This document shows positions 24,589 to 33,414 of a DNA stretch of 39,897 bases, one piece after another; positions within the stretch are counted from its first letter, which is position 1, and each line of letters starts with the position of its first letter. The stretch spans positions 1 through 39,897 of the forward strand of contig JAJPHS010000117.1 of the NCBI GenBank assembly GCA_021325175.1. Reading direction: 5' to 3'. A program made the translations under genes and the position numbers. The notes under the pieces were generated by a model. It saw only the letters and a list, made by a program, of their open reading frames with translations, was not told the origin of the DNA and ran no database searches. The DNA comes from Terriglobia bacterium (GTDB taxonomy: Bacteria > Acidobacteriota > Terriglobia > Bryobacterales > Bryobacteraceae).

Positions 24589-26336
24589 CACGCTGGCTCC
24601 TGCTTCTTCTGCCGGCGGCGGCGCTGTGCCAGTCCGTGGACGACGATGTGGTGCTGCGAGCCATGCGCGATGAGATGGATCGCTCGCGCCAGCTTCGCGT
24701 GGTCGCCGGCGGCGGCGACGACATCCCTTATTTCATCAGCTATTCGCTCAGCGACGCGGAAACTTTTCACGTCAGCGCGTCCCTGGGCGCGGCGGTGAGC
24801 GTGTCGCGCAATCACGCGCGCATCCCGGTGATCGAGGTGCGCGTCGGCAGCTACGATTTCGACAATACCGGCCACATTTTCAGCGGCATTTACAGCGGCT
24901 CGCGTTTCGACGGCCAGTGGCCGCTCGACGATAACTACAATACGCTGCGCGAATGTTTGTGGCTGGCGACCGATCACGCCTACAAAGCCGCGCTCGAATC
25001 GATGGCGCGAAAACGCGCCGCGCTCAACAGCGCCAGCGCGCCCGCCGACAAGCTGGCCGATTTCGCGCGCGTCGATCCGGTCAAGAGTCTGGCCAAGGTG
25101 ACGCGTCAAAAGCTCGATACGGCGGCGCTGGAGGCGCGCGCTGTCAATTTGTCCGCGATTTTCAACGCTTATCCGGAAGTTTTGGCTTCCGGCGTCGATT
25201 TCGAGGCGATCGACGGCGTTCAGTGGTTCATGAACAACGAGGGCGCCATGCTGCGGTATCCCGATCGCGTCGCCGTGCTGGTGGCCAAGGCCGAAGGCCA
25301 GGCTCCCGACGGCATGCTGCTTCGCGACGCCGCCGAATTTCAATCGCTCAAAATCGAAGACCTCGCGCCGGAACCGGAGATGCGCAAGGCGCTCGCCGCC
25401 ATGGCCGAAAATATTCGCGCGCTGACCAAAGCTCCCGCGGGCGAGGCGTATTCGGGTCCGGTGCTGTTTGAGCCGCGGGCGGCGGCGCAGTTGTTCGCGC
25501 AACTGCTGGGCGATAATGTCCGCATCCCGCGAAAACCGCTGGCCGAGCCGGGACGCCAGGTGAATTTCCTGCCCAGCGAGTTTGAAACAAAAGTTGGCTC
25601 GCGTGTTTTACCCGCCTGGATGGACGTGAAAGACGATCCGACGCAATCCTCGCTTAACGGGAAGCCGCTCGCCGGCTACGAGCAGTTCGATCTGGAAGGC
25701 GTACCCGAAAAACCGGTGTCGCTGATCGAAAAGGGAATTTTGAAAAATTTCCTCACCACGCGGCAGCCGGTCAAAAATTTTCCCGAATCGAACGGGCACG
25801 CGAGAATGTCGGGCGGCTATGGCGCCTATCGCGCGGCGATCACGAATCTGTTTGTCAGCGCGGAAGAGTCCGCTCCGCTCGCCGATCTCAAGCAAAAGCT
25901 GATCGATCGGGTGAAACAAAGCGGCAAGCCATATGGAATGCTGGTGCGCAAGCTGGATTTTCCGTTCTCCGGCGGAACCGGAGAGCTGCGGGCTTTGGCG
26001 CAGGCCAGCTCGCAATCGGGCGGTTCGGCGATGCCGCTGAGCCCGCCGCTGCTGGTCTACCGCGTCTATCCCGACGGCGGCGAAGAACTCGTGCGCGGCT
26101 TGCGCTTCCGCGGCGTATCGACGCGATCGCTGCGTGATATTCTGGCGGCTTCGAGCGAAACCGCGCTGTTCGATTACGTGAACAATGCGGCTCCGCTCGC
26201 GCTGATCGGAGCCGGTGGTTATCTGGCGCCGACGGCGGTCATCGCGCCGGGCGTGCTGTTCGAAGAGATGGAATTCGAACCGGCGCGCGAGCCGTTACCG
26301 AAGCTCCCCATCGTGCCTCCGCCGACGGGCAATTGA
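24585..26336 (+). CDS. exported TldE/PmbA-like partner lacking the zinc motif
   Basis: A 583-residue homolog of the preceding protein with its own signal peptide (MTRWLLLLLPAAALCQ). At the position of HExxxH it reads VLFEPRAAAQLFAQLLG, so both zinc His residues are gone. The C-terminal Cys is also replaced (NNAAPLALIGAGGYLAPT). Loss of the metal site in one subunit is the rule for TldE/PmbA, which pairs with active TldD. Four-nt overlap with the upstream gene implies coupled translation and a likely heterodimer. An N-terminal extension shared with the partner (WLATDHAYKAALE versus WLATDRVYRAASN) shows that the pair arose by duplication of this long form. Confidence 0.83.
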   Translation: MTRWLLLLLPAAALCQSVDDDVVLRAMRDEMDRSRQLRVVAGGGDDIPYFISYSLSDAETFHVSASLGAAVSVSRNHARIPVIEVRVGSYDFDNTGHIFSGIYSGSRFDGQWPLDDNYNTLRECLWLATDHAYKAALESMARKRAALNSASAPADKLADFARVDPVKSLAKVTRQKLDTAALEARAVNLSAIFNAYPEVLASGVDFEAIDGVQWFMNNEGAMLRYPDRVAVLVAKAEGQAPDGMLLRDAAEFQSLKIEDLAPEPEMRKALAAMAENIRALTKAPAGEAYSGPVLFEPRAAAQLFAQLLGDNVRIPRKPLAEPGRQVNFLPSEFETKVGSRVLPAWMDVKDDPTQSSLNGKPLAGYEQFDLEGVPEKPVSLIEKGILKNFLTTRQPVKNFPESNGHARMSGGYGAYRAAITNLFVSAEESAPLADLKQKLIDRVKQSGKPYGMLVRKLDFPFSGGTGELRALAQASSQSGGSAMPLSPPLLVYRVYPDGGEELVRGLRFRGVSTRSLRDILAASSETALFDYVNNAAPLALIGAGGYLAPTAVIAPGVLFEEMEFEPAREPLPKLPIVPPPTGN

Positions 26337-26422
26337 GGAGTTGCAATTCAGGCGGAGATGAAACTCCGTGAACGACCCAACGACCCATTGATCCGCGGCT
26401 TGGGAAATGGTAGAACCTCACC

Positions 26423-27292
26423 ATGACCAAACGGGAATTTCTCGCCGCCACGATCGGCGCGGGGCTGAGCTTCACCGGGCTGGCGCAGCAAGGCCCGGTT
26501 GGCTCCTCGACCTCCGGCCGCCCCACGCGTAAAGCCAAAACGACCCGGCTGTTCAAGGCGCCGGACGGATATCCGAACGCGATCGCGGTCACGCCCGAAG
26601 GTCTTTGGATCGCCGAACAGAAGGAATCCGGCCAGGGCGCGATCAATTATCATCTGCCCGAACCGAAGGACTTGACCGAGCATGCCTGGCTCGTCGACTG
26701 GAACGGCAAAGTTTTAAAAACCATCGCGACGCAGTCCCGGAACACCAGCGGCATGGCGGTCGGCGGAGGCTATGTCTGGATGTGCGCCAACGCCGCCCCC
26801 GAAGGCGTCTTTCAAGTGGACATGAGTTCCCGGCAGATCAGCCATCGCCAGATCCCGCTGGGACCGCCCGAAAACGGCGGAGGCTGCCATGGAGCGATGT
26901 GGCAGGATGGCAAGCTGTGGATCGCCTCCCTGCGGCTGCGCGGGATTCTGCGCGTCGATCCCGTTTCCTGGCAACCCGAGTATATGATCCCGTTCTATCA
27001 ATCGCCGGACCGGCCGCGTTATCACGCCATCGCCTGGGACGGCGGCGCGATCTGGCAGGTGATCGGAAACGACTGCAAGGGTTACGTCGATTACCGGCCC
27101 GCGCTGGTGAAATACGACGCGGCGACGGGCAAGGCGCTCGAAACGGTGGAGTTTCTGCCGGGGTCCTGCGACCCGCACGGCCTGGCAATGCATAACGGCT
27201 CGCTGATCAGTTGCGACGCGGGGATTCATCCGAACTGGCGGGTGAATGACAGCCCTTCGAGCGGCTGGATCTTCCGCATCGATTTCGTGTGA
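26423..27292 (+). CDS. secreted beta-propeller (NHL/SMP-30-like) protein
   Basis: A 289-residue protein with a signal sequence containing KREFLAATIGAGLSF, resembling a Tat signal but with one Arg instead of two. At least five blade-like repeats follow, each with a G-x-(L/I/V)-W pattern (EGLWIAEQ, GYVWMCAN, GKLWIASL, GAIWQVIG, GSLISCD). NHL, YncE and SMP-30-type proteins use this fold for binding or lactonase-like reactions; no catalytic set can be named. The 86-base gap upstream holds a tandem ACGACCCA and a small GGAG/CTCC hairpin. The gene runs convergently toward 27368-28162. Confidence 0.75.
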   Translation: MTKREFLAATIGAGLSFTGLAQQGPVGSSTSGRPTRKAKTTRLFKAPDGYPNAIAVTPEGLWIAEQKESGQGAINYHLPEPKDLTEHAWLVDWNGKVLKTIATQSRNTSGMAVGGGYVWMCANAAPEGVFQVDMSSRQISHRQIPLGPPENGGGCHGAMWQDGKLWIASLRLRGILRVDPVSWQPEYMIPFYQSPDRPRYHAIAWDGGAIWQVIGNDCKGYVDYRPALVKYDAATGKALETVEFLPGSCDPHGLAMHNGSLISCDAGIHPNWRVNDSPSSGWIFRIDFV

Positions 27293-27296
27293 TGCG

Positions 27297-27343
27297 AAAA
27301 AAATGCGCTCCAGGCCGCCTTCGTCCGCAGCGGCGTGGAGCGC
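27297..27343 (-). terminator. strong intrinsic terminator for the minus-strand gene
   Basis: GCGCTCCA (27305-27312) pairs with TGGAGCGC (27336-27343), and GCCGC/GCGGC extends the stem inside with one mismatch, giving 13 paired positions. On the minus strand it is followed by A then seven T. It lies 25 bases beyond the stop of 27368-28162 and also separates that gene from the convergent beta-propeller gene. It likely ends the minus-strand cluster. Confidence 0.85.
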
Positions 27344-27367
27344 GCTTAAAAGCCGTTCTAAGCCTGA

Positions 27368-28162
27368 CTACATCGTGATCGTGGCGACCGTTACCGTATC
27401 GCCGTCCGCCTTGCCCGTGACCGTTACCTTCTGGCCATAGGTGTCCGGCTCGATTTTATCCGGATTTGCAATCGAGAAAACCTTGCCGTCTTCGGTTACC
27501 AGCACCACTTTGTCGCCGTCGCGAACGCAGCGCGCCACGCATTCCGCGTTGACCCACATGCCCTTGCCTCGCGTGGCACATTGTTGATCGACGATATAGC
27601 CGACGATCGCGCCCGGCGGCGGAGGCGCTTTCGCCGTCACCGCGCCGCCGCGGCCTCCGCGTCCCCCGCCCGGCGCCGGTGGAGTCAAATAGGCCAGCGC
27701 AGTCAGCTTGTAGATCCCGGCGAGATTATTCAGGTTGGTCCGAATCTGGGACCAGTCGTTTTCAAGCGCCTCAGGAAAGCGCTGGCTGCCCATCGCCTGA
27801 TTGACCAGCTTCGCCGCGGCCAGCGTTTTGTCCAGTTGTTCCTTGAACGCGCCGCCCGATAACACATCCTGCGCCGCGCTCAGGGAGACAAGCTGCTTCA
27901 GCGCGGCGGCGAACTCATCCGGACTCGCCTTCACCGCGTCCGACAGCTTGCTTGCATCCACCGGCGGCCGCGCCGCGGCGGTGTAAAAGCGCTGCGGAAA
28001 ATCCTTGGCCCACTGATCGATCTCGGATACCTGGAACTGAATATAGTCCCGCGCCGAGGCGTCGCGATCGAACGTAACCTGCTGCGGAACGGCTCGGCTG
28101 GGGCACAAAACCCACGCCACAAACAGAACACCACCCGCCATCGGGAGAAATCGGGATGTCAT
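27368..28162 (-). CDS. secreted protein with helical N-domain and C-terminal GYI-D-C domain
   Basis: A 264-residue exported protein (signal MTSRFLPMAGGVLFVAWVLCPSRA) with a good AGGAGG ribosome binding site. Residues about 30-165 are helical and resemble no family I know. A Gly/Arg/Pro-rich linker (about 166-185) leads to a C-terminal domain (about 186-264) with G-Y-I-x-D-Q-x-C, a later C-x3-C and G-x-K-V-x-V-x-G-x-x-D-G-D-T. The same domain forms nearly all of the small protein at 39629-39897. Three cysteines in an exported domain suggest a disulfide or metal site. The gene is the last of the minus-strand cluster and has a strong terminator. Confidence 0.7.
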   Translation of the reverse strand: MTSRFLPMAGGVLFVAWVLCPSRAVPQQVTFDRDASARDYIQFQVSEIDQWAKDFPQRFYTAAARPPVDASKLSDAVKASPDEFAAALKQLVSLSAAQDVLSGGAFKEQLDKTLAAAKLVNQAMGSQRFPEALENDWSQIRTNLNNLAGIYKLTALAYLTPPAPGGGRGGRGGAVTAKAPPPPGAIVGYIVDQQCATRGKGMWVNAECVARCVRDGDKVVLVTEDGKVFSIANPDKIEPDTYGQKVTVTGKADGDTVTVATITM

Positions 28163-28243
28163 CGGTCCTCCTTATGCACCAATCGCGAGGCCCGCCCGCG
28201 TCGATCGTGACGGCTCCTCGCGAATCGGCTCTTACCGGATTGT

Positions 28244-29671
28244 CTAGACGAACAGTTCCTTGAGAACGCGGGCCGGGTTCACGCCGACCAGCGACTCGTC
28301 GCGGCCCTCGTAGGGGAACGTATTTTTCTGATAATCGATCCCCAGCATGTGCTGCACCGTGGCGTGAATATCGCTATGGGTGCACTTGAAATCCTGCACG
28401 GCCGAATAGCCGAGCTCGTCGGTTTGGCCGTAATCGAATCCGGGCTTCATGCCCGCGCCCGCCATCCACATACTGAATCCGTACGGATTGTGGTCGCGGC
28501 CCGGTTTGGAGTTCTTCGCCTCGATGGTTGGCAGCCGGCCGAACTCGCTCGACCACACCACCAGCGTATCCTTCAGCATCCCGCGCTGCTCCAGGTCGAT
28601 CAACAGGGCGCTCATGCCCTGGTCGATGTACTGGCACAAACCCGGAAGCTGCCCCTCGATGTTGTTGTGCGTATCCCAGTTTCCGCCGCCTCCGCCATAA
28701 ATCTGAACGAAGCGGACGTCTTTTTCCGCCAGGCGCCGCGCCATCAGGCACAGTTTGCTGAACGGACCAGCGACTTTCTGATCGATGCCGTACAGTTTCT
28801 TAATGGACTCCGGCTCTTCATCGAGGTTGGCGACCTTCAGCGCTTCAAGCTGCATCCGCGCCGCCAACTCGTAATTGGAGATGCGCGATTCCAGATCCTG
28901 ATCGAGCGGATAATAGCCCGCCTTCTGCACCCGGTCGAGCGCTTCGACGGTGTTCAAAAGCCGCCGCTGCTGCTCCACGCTCATCGAATCCGGACGCTTG
29001 ATGTCATAGATCGGCGCTTTCGGATCAGCGCGCATACTGGTGCCGTTGAAGATCGGCGGCAGCCATGCCGAGGAGTGCGCGCGATCGCCGATCGTCGCCC
29101 CTTCGCCGAGCGCAATGTAGGCCGGCAGATTCTGGTTCTCCGTGCCAAGCGCGTAGCTTACCCAGGACCCGATCGCCGGGAAACCGGTGAAGCCTCGGCC
29201 GGTCACAAACGTGAACTGCGCCGTCGAATGATCGATGCGATCCGTCGTCATCGAGCGGACGAAGGTCACTTTATCGACGACCTTTTGGAAGTAGGGCAGC
29301 AGCTCGGAAACCTGGCGCCCGCTGTCGCCGCAATCCTGGAACTTCCAGGGGCTGGCCATGATCTGCTGCGAGCCGTTCAGCGCGCGGCCCTTGATCTCAA
29401 AAGGCGCCGGCTTGCCGTCGTACTTGGCCAGAACGGGCTTGGGATCGTACATGTCGATGGTGCTCGCCCCGCCGCCGATGTATATGAAAATCACGCGCTT
29501 GGCGCGAGCCGGAAACATTGGCTTCTTCGGCAGCAAATCGTAGGTGCGCTCCTTGGCCGAAGCGGACTCCGCCGCGAAAGCCTTGTCCCATTGCAACATG
29601 GAGTTCGCCACCATGGCGCCGAATCCAACCGATACGTTTTGCAGCATCTGCCTGCGCGATAGAAACCTCAT
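28244..29671 (-). CDS. DUF1501 family protein, Tat-exported
   Basis: A 475-residue protein with a twin-arginine signal (LSRRQMLQNVSVGFGAMVA). DUF1501 proteins belong to the sulfatase/alkaline-phosphatase-like fold. Family blocks seen here include FIYIGGGASTIDMYDPKP, FVRSMTTDRIDHS, FVQIYGGGGGNWDTHN and VWSSEFGRLPTIE. They are almost always encoded next to cytochrome/DUF1549/DUF1553 proteins, as here (97-nt gap, same strand). They are common in Planctomycetes and Solibacter-type acidobacteria and are linked to degradation of complex organic matter, but no reaction is established. Ribosome binding site AGGAAG precedes the ATG. Confidence 0.88.
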   Translation of the reverse strand: MRFLSRRQMLQNVSVGFGAMVANSMLQWDKAFAAESASAKERTYDLLPKKPMFPARAKRVIFIYIGGGASTIDMYDPKPVLAKYDGKPAPFEIKGRALNGSQQIMASPWKFQDCGDSGRQVSELLPYFQKVVDKVTFVRSMTTDRIDHSTAQFTFVTGRGFTGFPAIGSWVSYALGTENQNLPAYIALGEGATIGDRAHSSAWLPPIFNGTSMRADPKAPIYDIKRPDSMSVEQQRRLLNTVEALDRVQKAGYYPLDQDLESRISNYELAARMQLEALKVANLDEEPESIKKLYGIDQKVAGPFSKLCLMARRLAEKDVRFVQIYGGGGGNWDTHNNIEGQLPGLCQYIDQGMSALLIDLEQRGMLKDTLVVWSSEFGRLPTIEAKNSKPGRDHNPYGFSMWMAGAGMKPGFDYGQTDELGYSAVQDFKCTHSDIHATVQHMLGIDYQKNTFPYEGRDESLVGVNPARVLKELFV

Positions 29672-29700
29672 GTTCTTCCTTTCTCCCTTCCGCCAAGCCC

Positions 29701-29760
29701 CCGCCTAAAAGCGGCGGGACTCGCATTTCCCGTTAAATACCCCGCCCGGCAGGGGCGGGG
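29701..29760 (-). other. two hairpins between the cytochrome and DUF1501 genes
   Basis: CCGCC/CGGCGG around TAAAAG and the stronger CCCCGCCC (29740-29747) with GGGCGGGG (29753-29760) lie in the 97-base gap. The second stem is 8 GC pairs with a 5-base loop and is followed by TATTTAA on the minus strand. It is a weak terminator or an mRNA-processing/stability element separating two cotranscribed genes. Confidence 0.4.
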
Positions 29761-29768
29761 CCGATTCC

Positions 29769-32327
29769 TTAGTAGCTGTACAAAAAGTTATTGGCTCCGA
29801 ACATCGCCTGCACAAACAGGCGGAGTCCTTCCTTGGGATCCTTCTCGCCGGCGATCGCATCCTTGGCGATCGCTTCTTCCTTCGCCGTCGGCGGCCGATT
29901 GTACATCTGATCGAACGCCAGCTTTACCGCTTCCTCGGTGTTGTTATTGGTTTGTTCCAGGAGTTTTTGGGTGAAGGCCGTCGTAGTTCTCATCACCAGC
30001 GGATTGTTCATCAGGGCCAGCGACTGGGTCGGCAGCGACGCGCGGAAGCGCTCCGCCTGATTGTCCGAGGTCATATCGGGGCAATCGAACACGTGCAGAA
30101 AGTTGACCCAGCGCGTGCGGGTCTGCGCGATATAAATGCTGCGCCGGTTGGCGCCGGCGCCGCGCTTGTCATCCTCGATCCACTGCCCGTCGGCGCCGCG
30201 CTTGATCGGCTCCTGCTTGCCGAACATTTTGGTATCCAACAGACCGCTCACCGCCAGCATCGAATCGCGGATCGTCTCCGCTTCCAGGCGCAGCGGAGCT
30301 TTCCGCCACATCAGCTTGTCGGAAGGATCGGCCGCCAGATATTCGGGAATCTCCGCCGAACCCTGCATGTAAACCTGCGACATCATGATCTGCTTCACCA
30401 GCCACTTCAGGTCCCAGTTGTGATCCTCGAAGCTGACCGCCAGGTAATCGAGCAGAGCCTGATTGGTCGGCTTGGCGCCTTGCGTTCCGAAATCGTCCAC
30501 GGAGCGGACAATTCCCTCCCCGAAATTCCACTGCCACACGCGATTCACAAATACGCGCGCCACCAGCGGATTCTCGCGGGAAACCATCCAGTTCGCCAGA
30601 ATCAGCCGCCGGTTGGTGCTGTTCCATTCCGGATGCTTGGCGGGATCGGGAAATTCGAGCGGATGCTGCGGATTATCGAGCACCAGCGGCAACCCCGGCT
30701 GCACTTCCGCTCCCGGAGCCAGATAATTGCCGCGCTGAAGGATATACGTCGGCGACGGAGTCTTTGAAACATCCCACGCCGCTTCAATATAATTCGGCGG
30801 AATCTTGGATTGGTTCTTGCGGTTGTAGCGCATCGCCTGAATCTGGTCTTTCCACTGCGCCAGTTCCGGATAACGCTTTTCGAGCTCCTGATCCGTCACG
30901 AAATCCTTCATCGCATTGCGATCCACTTCAAGATCGGGATCGTTTTCGATGTCTTTCCGGAGCTGCATGCGCGCCGCCTGATCCGAAATATCGTGGCCGG
31001 CCTTCAACTCGGCGCGATATTTCTGATAGGTCGCCTCCAGCAGATCGTCCAGCCGGCGGATCGCCTTGGCGTCGTTGCTGGTGACATCCTTGATCCACTC
31101 CGCGCGCTCCTGATCGTTCATATCCAGGACTTCGCGGCTCGGCCAGGGACCATGATTCAGATCGGCGGGCAGCCAGTTTTCCGGATCCCACACGGCCTGA
31201 TAGATCGCCATCATCTTGTAGTAATCGCGCTGCAGGATCGGGTCGAATTTGTGGTCGTGGCAGCGCGCGCACTGGATCGTAATACCGAGCACCGCGCTCA
31301 GACTGGTCTCCATCGCCTTCTTTTGCGCGTCAAAATATTTATCTACTTCGTAAATTGTCTGGTTGTCGGTGATATCGGCCGTCGTGCGCAGAAAACCAGT
31401 CGCCGTCAGCGGCTCGATCTGATCCGGAGTGGGCTGGGTCCCCGGCTTATAGTTCACAAGCTGGTCGCCGGCCATCTGCTCCACCAGAAAACGATTGATC
31501 GGCTTATTCCGGTTCATCGCGTGGATCACGTAATCGCGATACTTCCATGCCACTTCGCGATCGCTGTCGCCGGCATCGCCCCGCGAATCCGAATATCCGG
31601 CGACATCCAGCCAGTGGCGGCCCCACTGCTCGCCGAAATGCGGCGAAGCCAGCAGTTGGTCGATCACTTTCTCGTAGGCATTCGGCGATTTATCGTCCAC
31701 AAACGCCTGCACCTGCGCCGGCGTCGGCGGCAGACCGACTAAGTTGAAATAGGCCCGCCGGATCAACGTTACTTTATCCGCCTGCGGCTCCATTTTCCAG
31801 TTCTTTTTTTCGAGCTCCGCCAGAACGAACGCGTCAATGGGCGTGCGGACCTGATCCTTATTCTTCACCTCGGGGACCGGAGGCTTCACCGGAGTCTTAA
31901 ATGACCACCAGTTGCGATCCTCCTGCGTGATCTTCGCCGCTTCTTTCTTCAGGATTTCTGCCTCGGAAAGGGTATTCGCCGTCGGGAACCGGCCCTGCTC
32001 GATATAGGCATGGATAGTCTGCTTGTCGGCCGCCGTCAGCTTGCCGCCGAGCGGCATCTGGTCCGACTCGATCATTTTCCAGAGAAGGCTATGATCCGGC
32101 TTGCCGGGAGCGATCACCGGCCCGCTCGAGCTGCCTTCCATCATCCCGGTAAAGCTGCTTAAGTCCAGTCCCGCCATCTTTTTCTGGGTATTGTGGCAGG
32201 ATGTGCAGTTCTTCTGGAAAATCGGCAGGATCTCGTCCTTGAAAAGCGGCGCGCGCTGGGCACTGGCCGGAATCGAAAAACCGGCTGCCCCGATGAGAAT
32301 CGCCAACGAAGTGCAGGGAAGCTTCAT
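29769..32327 (-). CDS. exported cytochrome c/DUF1549/DUF1553 protein
   Basis: An 852-residue protein with a signal peptide (about 1-23). A planctomycete-type cytochrome c domain (about 24-115) carries C41-x2-C44-H45 for covalent heme, with a possible distal Met in SDQMPLGGK. DUF1549 (about 160-370) follows, then DUF1553 (about 590-840) with blocks such as NRRLILANWMVSRENPLVARVFVNRVWQ. The set DUF1549/DUF1553 plus DUF1501 occurs together in many Planctomycetes and Acidobacteria; the function is not known, although the heme implies electron transfer. A 10-bp tandem repeat and one CGTAACA heptamer lie in its upstream gap. The start has GGAGG eleven bases upstream. Confidence 0.88.
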   Translation of the reverse strand: MKLPCTSLAILIGAAGFSIPASAQRAPLFKDEILPIFQKNCTSCHNTQKKMAGLDLSSFTGMMEGSSSGPVIAPGKPDHSLLWKMIESDQMPLGGKLTAADKQTIHAYIEQGRFPTANTLSEAEILKKEAAKITQEDRNWWSFKTPVKPPVPEVKNKDQVRTPIDAFVLAELEKKNWKMEPQADKVTLIRRAYFNLVGLPPTPAQVQAFVDDKSPNAYEKVIDQLLASPHFGEQWGRHWLDVAGYSDSRGDAGDSDREVAWKYRDYVIHAMNRNKPINRFLVEQMAGDQLVNYKPGTQPTPDQIEPLTATGFLRTTADITDNQTIYEVDKYFDAQKKAMETSLSAVLGITIQCARCHDHKFDPILQRDYYKMMAIYQAVWDPENWLPADLNHGPWPSREVLDMNDQERAEWIKDVTSNDAKAIRRLDDLLEATYQKYRAELKAGHDISDQAARMQLRKDIENDPDLEVDRNAMKDFVTDQELEKRYPELAQWKDQIQAMRYNRKNQSKIPPNYIEAAWDVSKTPSPTYILQRGNYLAPGAEVQPGLPLVLDNPQHPLEFPDPAKHPEWNSTNRRLILANWMVSRENPLVARVFVNRVWQWNFGEGIVRSVDDFGTQGAKPTNQALLDYLAVSFEDHNWDLKWLVKQIMMSQVYMQGSAEIPEYLAADPSDKLMWRKAPLRLEAETIRDSMLAVSGLLDTKMFGKQEPIKRGADGQWIEDDKRGAGANRRSIYIAQTRTRWVNFLHVFDCPDMTSDNQAERFRASLPTQSLALMNNPLVMRTTTAFTQKLLEQTNNNTEEAVKLAFDQMYNRPPTAKEEAIAKDAIAGEKDPKEGLRLFVQAMFGANNFLYSY

Positions 32328-32341
32328 TTGCCGTTGTCCCT

Positions 32342-32444
32342 CCTGGCTCTACCTGGCTCTACTTAGAGCAAGCTGTGCTTATAAAAAATGGCATAGTCAC
32401 AACCACGTTTCCAAGTTTAAAGGTGTATGTTGCGCCGTGTTACG
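32342..32444 (-). promoter_or_regulatory. upstream region of the cytochrome gene: 10-bp tandem repeat and a CGTAACA site
   Basis: CCTGGCTCTA occurs twice in tandem (32342-32361), one helical turn each, 14 bases before the start at 32327. At 32438-32444 TGTTACG (CGTAACA on the minus strand) matches the heptamer found near the ToxR-like regulator gene. The 139-base gap otherwise holds AT-rich promoter-like sequence. Confidence 0.4.
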
Positions 32445-32466
32445 GACATTTAAAACATTGAAAATG

Positions 32467-33414
32467 CTACTTTGGCAAAATTTCCCGGTAGCGCGGCACA
32501 ATTACCCCATTCACGTATTTATCTTCATCCCTTAGCGCCTGAACGACGGATTTGACGTCCATGGACTTCACCGCGCCCTCGATCAGTGCCGCCCCTTCTT
32601 TGCCCAGACGCTCGCGCTCGGCGGCAGTGATTTTGGTGTCCAGCGGCCGGACACCGGCATGTTCCGCATCCGGTTCATAGCTCCCCACCGCTCCGCTTTC
32701 CGGGCCGAGGCTGGATAGCTTGCGGATGCTTGCCGGCGGTGGCGGCAGCGGCGGTTCGGAAGCGGGCGGAACATCCAGGCTCAGCGGAACGTCGTTCATC
32801 CGTCCGACGATCTGGTACGCCCCGTACCCGACCGACCGAAAATTATTCGTCGCCTGCCCTGCCTTGGGAGCCGCGCCCGAGTCCTGCGCGTTACGTAACA
32901 AGCGGCTCGCTTCAATGTAAAGAATCGGGTCGTGGGTCTCTTCGAAGAAATCGCGCACCAGCGCGGAAACGTACTGGTTGGACGGACCGTGCGCGGAGAT
33001 ATAAATCTGCCGCCGGAAGCCCTGCCGCAGCAGGGATCGCGCGATGGCCTTCAGATATTGGAGTCCGGTTTCTTGCGGGATGTAGATACTGCCGCGTCCG
33101 GTGACCGTCACGCCGGGATAGAAAAAAATCACGTGCGGCAGGATCAGGCCGTCTGCCTCCTCCGCCATTTTGACCGCGTAGGCTTCGGCCATGGTGTATT
33201 CGAGGTCGGTGGGAAACGCGCCCATCGATTCGACCGTGCCGACGGGGATAAAAATCACGTCGTTGCGCTTGAGATACTGCTCGATTTCCGGATTCGTCAG
33301 GCTGGTGAAGTAGCGGGTCCGCATCGTCTGCGCGGACCCGAAGGCCGCAAACAACAGCACTGCGGCGATGATGTTCATCGCCCGGGATGTCGTCCCGCGG
33401 TTTGGTTTAAGCAT
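32467..33414 (-). CDS. exported creatininase-family protein, paralog 1
   Basis: A 315-residue protein. I choose the ATG at 33414 because AGGAGG lies nine bases upstream and the start overlaps the preceding gene by 8 nt; the open frame extends further but the extra residues are not family-like. A hydrophobic signal segment follows (NIIAAVLLFAAFGSA). Creatininase-family amidohydrolases bind two metals through an N-terminal E-x-H/Asp set and a later His motif. Here the first motif reads VGTVESMGAFPTD (E62 kept, His replaced by M64, D70 kept) and the second is SAHGPSN (His kept). A Pro-rich insertion (SEPPLPPPPAS) is specific to this copy. Activity on creatinine is unlikely; substrate unknown. 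Confidence 0.82.
   Translation of the reverse strand: MLKPNRGTTSRAMNIIAAVLLFAAFGSAQTMRTRYFTSLTNPEIEQYLKRNDVIFIPVGTVESMGAFPTDLEYTMAEAYAVKMAEEADGLILPHVIFFYPGVTVTGRGSIYIPQETGLQYLKAIARSLLRQGFRRQIYISAHGPSNQYVSALVRDFFEETHDPILYIEASRLLRNAQDSGAAPKAGQATNNFRSVGYGAYQIVGRMNDVPLSLDVPPASEPPLPPPPASIRKLSSLGPESGAVGSYEPDAEHAGVRPLDTKITAAERERLGKEGAALIEGAVKSMDVKSVVQALRDEDKYVNGVIVPRYREILPK

Noticed and set aside
24321..25502. 393-aa minus-strand open frame opposite the TldD/TldE-like genes
   Set aside because: Antisense to two recognised proteins; composition is that of a complementary-strand shadow.
28349..29662. 437-aa plus-strand open frame opposite the DUF1501 gene
   Set aside because: Covers a clear DUF1501 gene on the other strand; no motif, no ribosome binding site.
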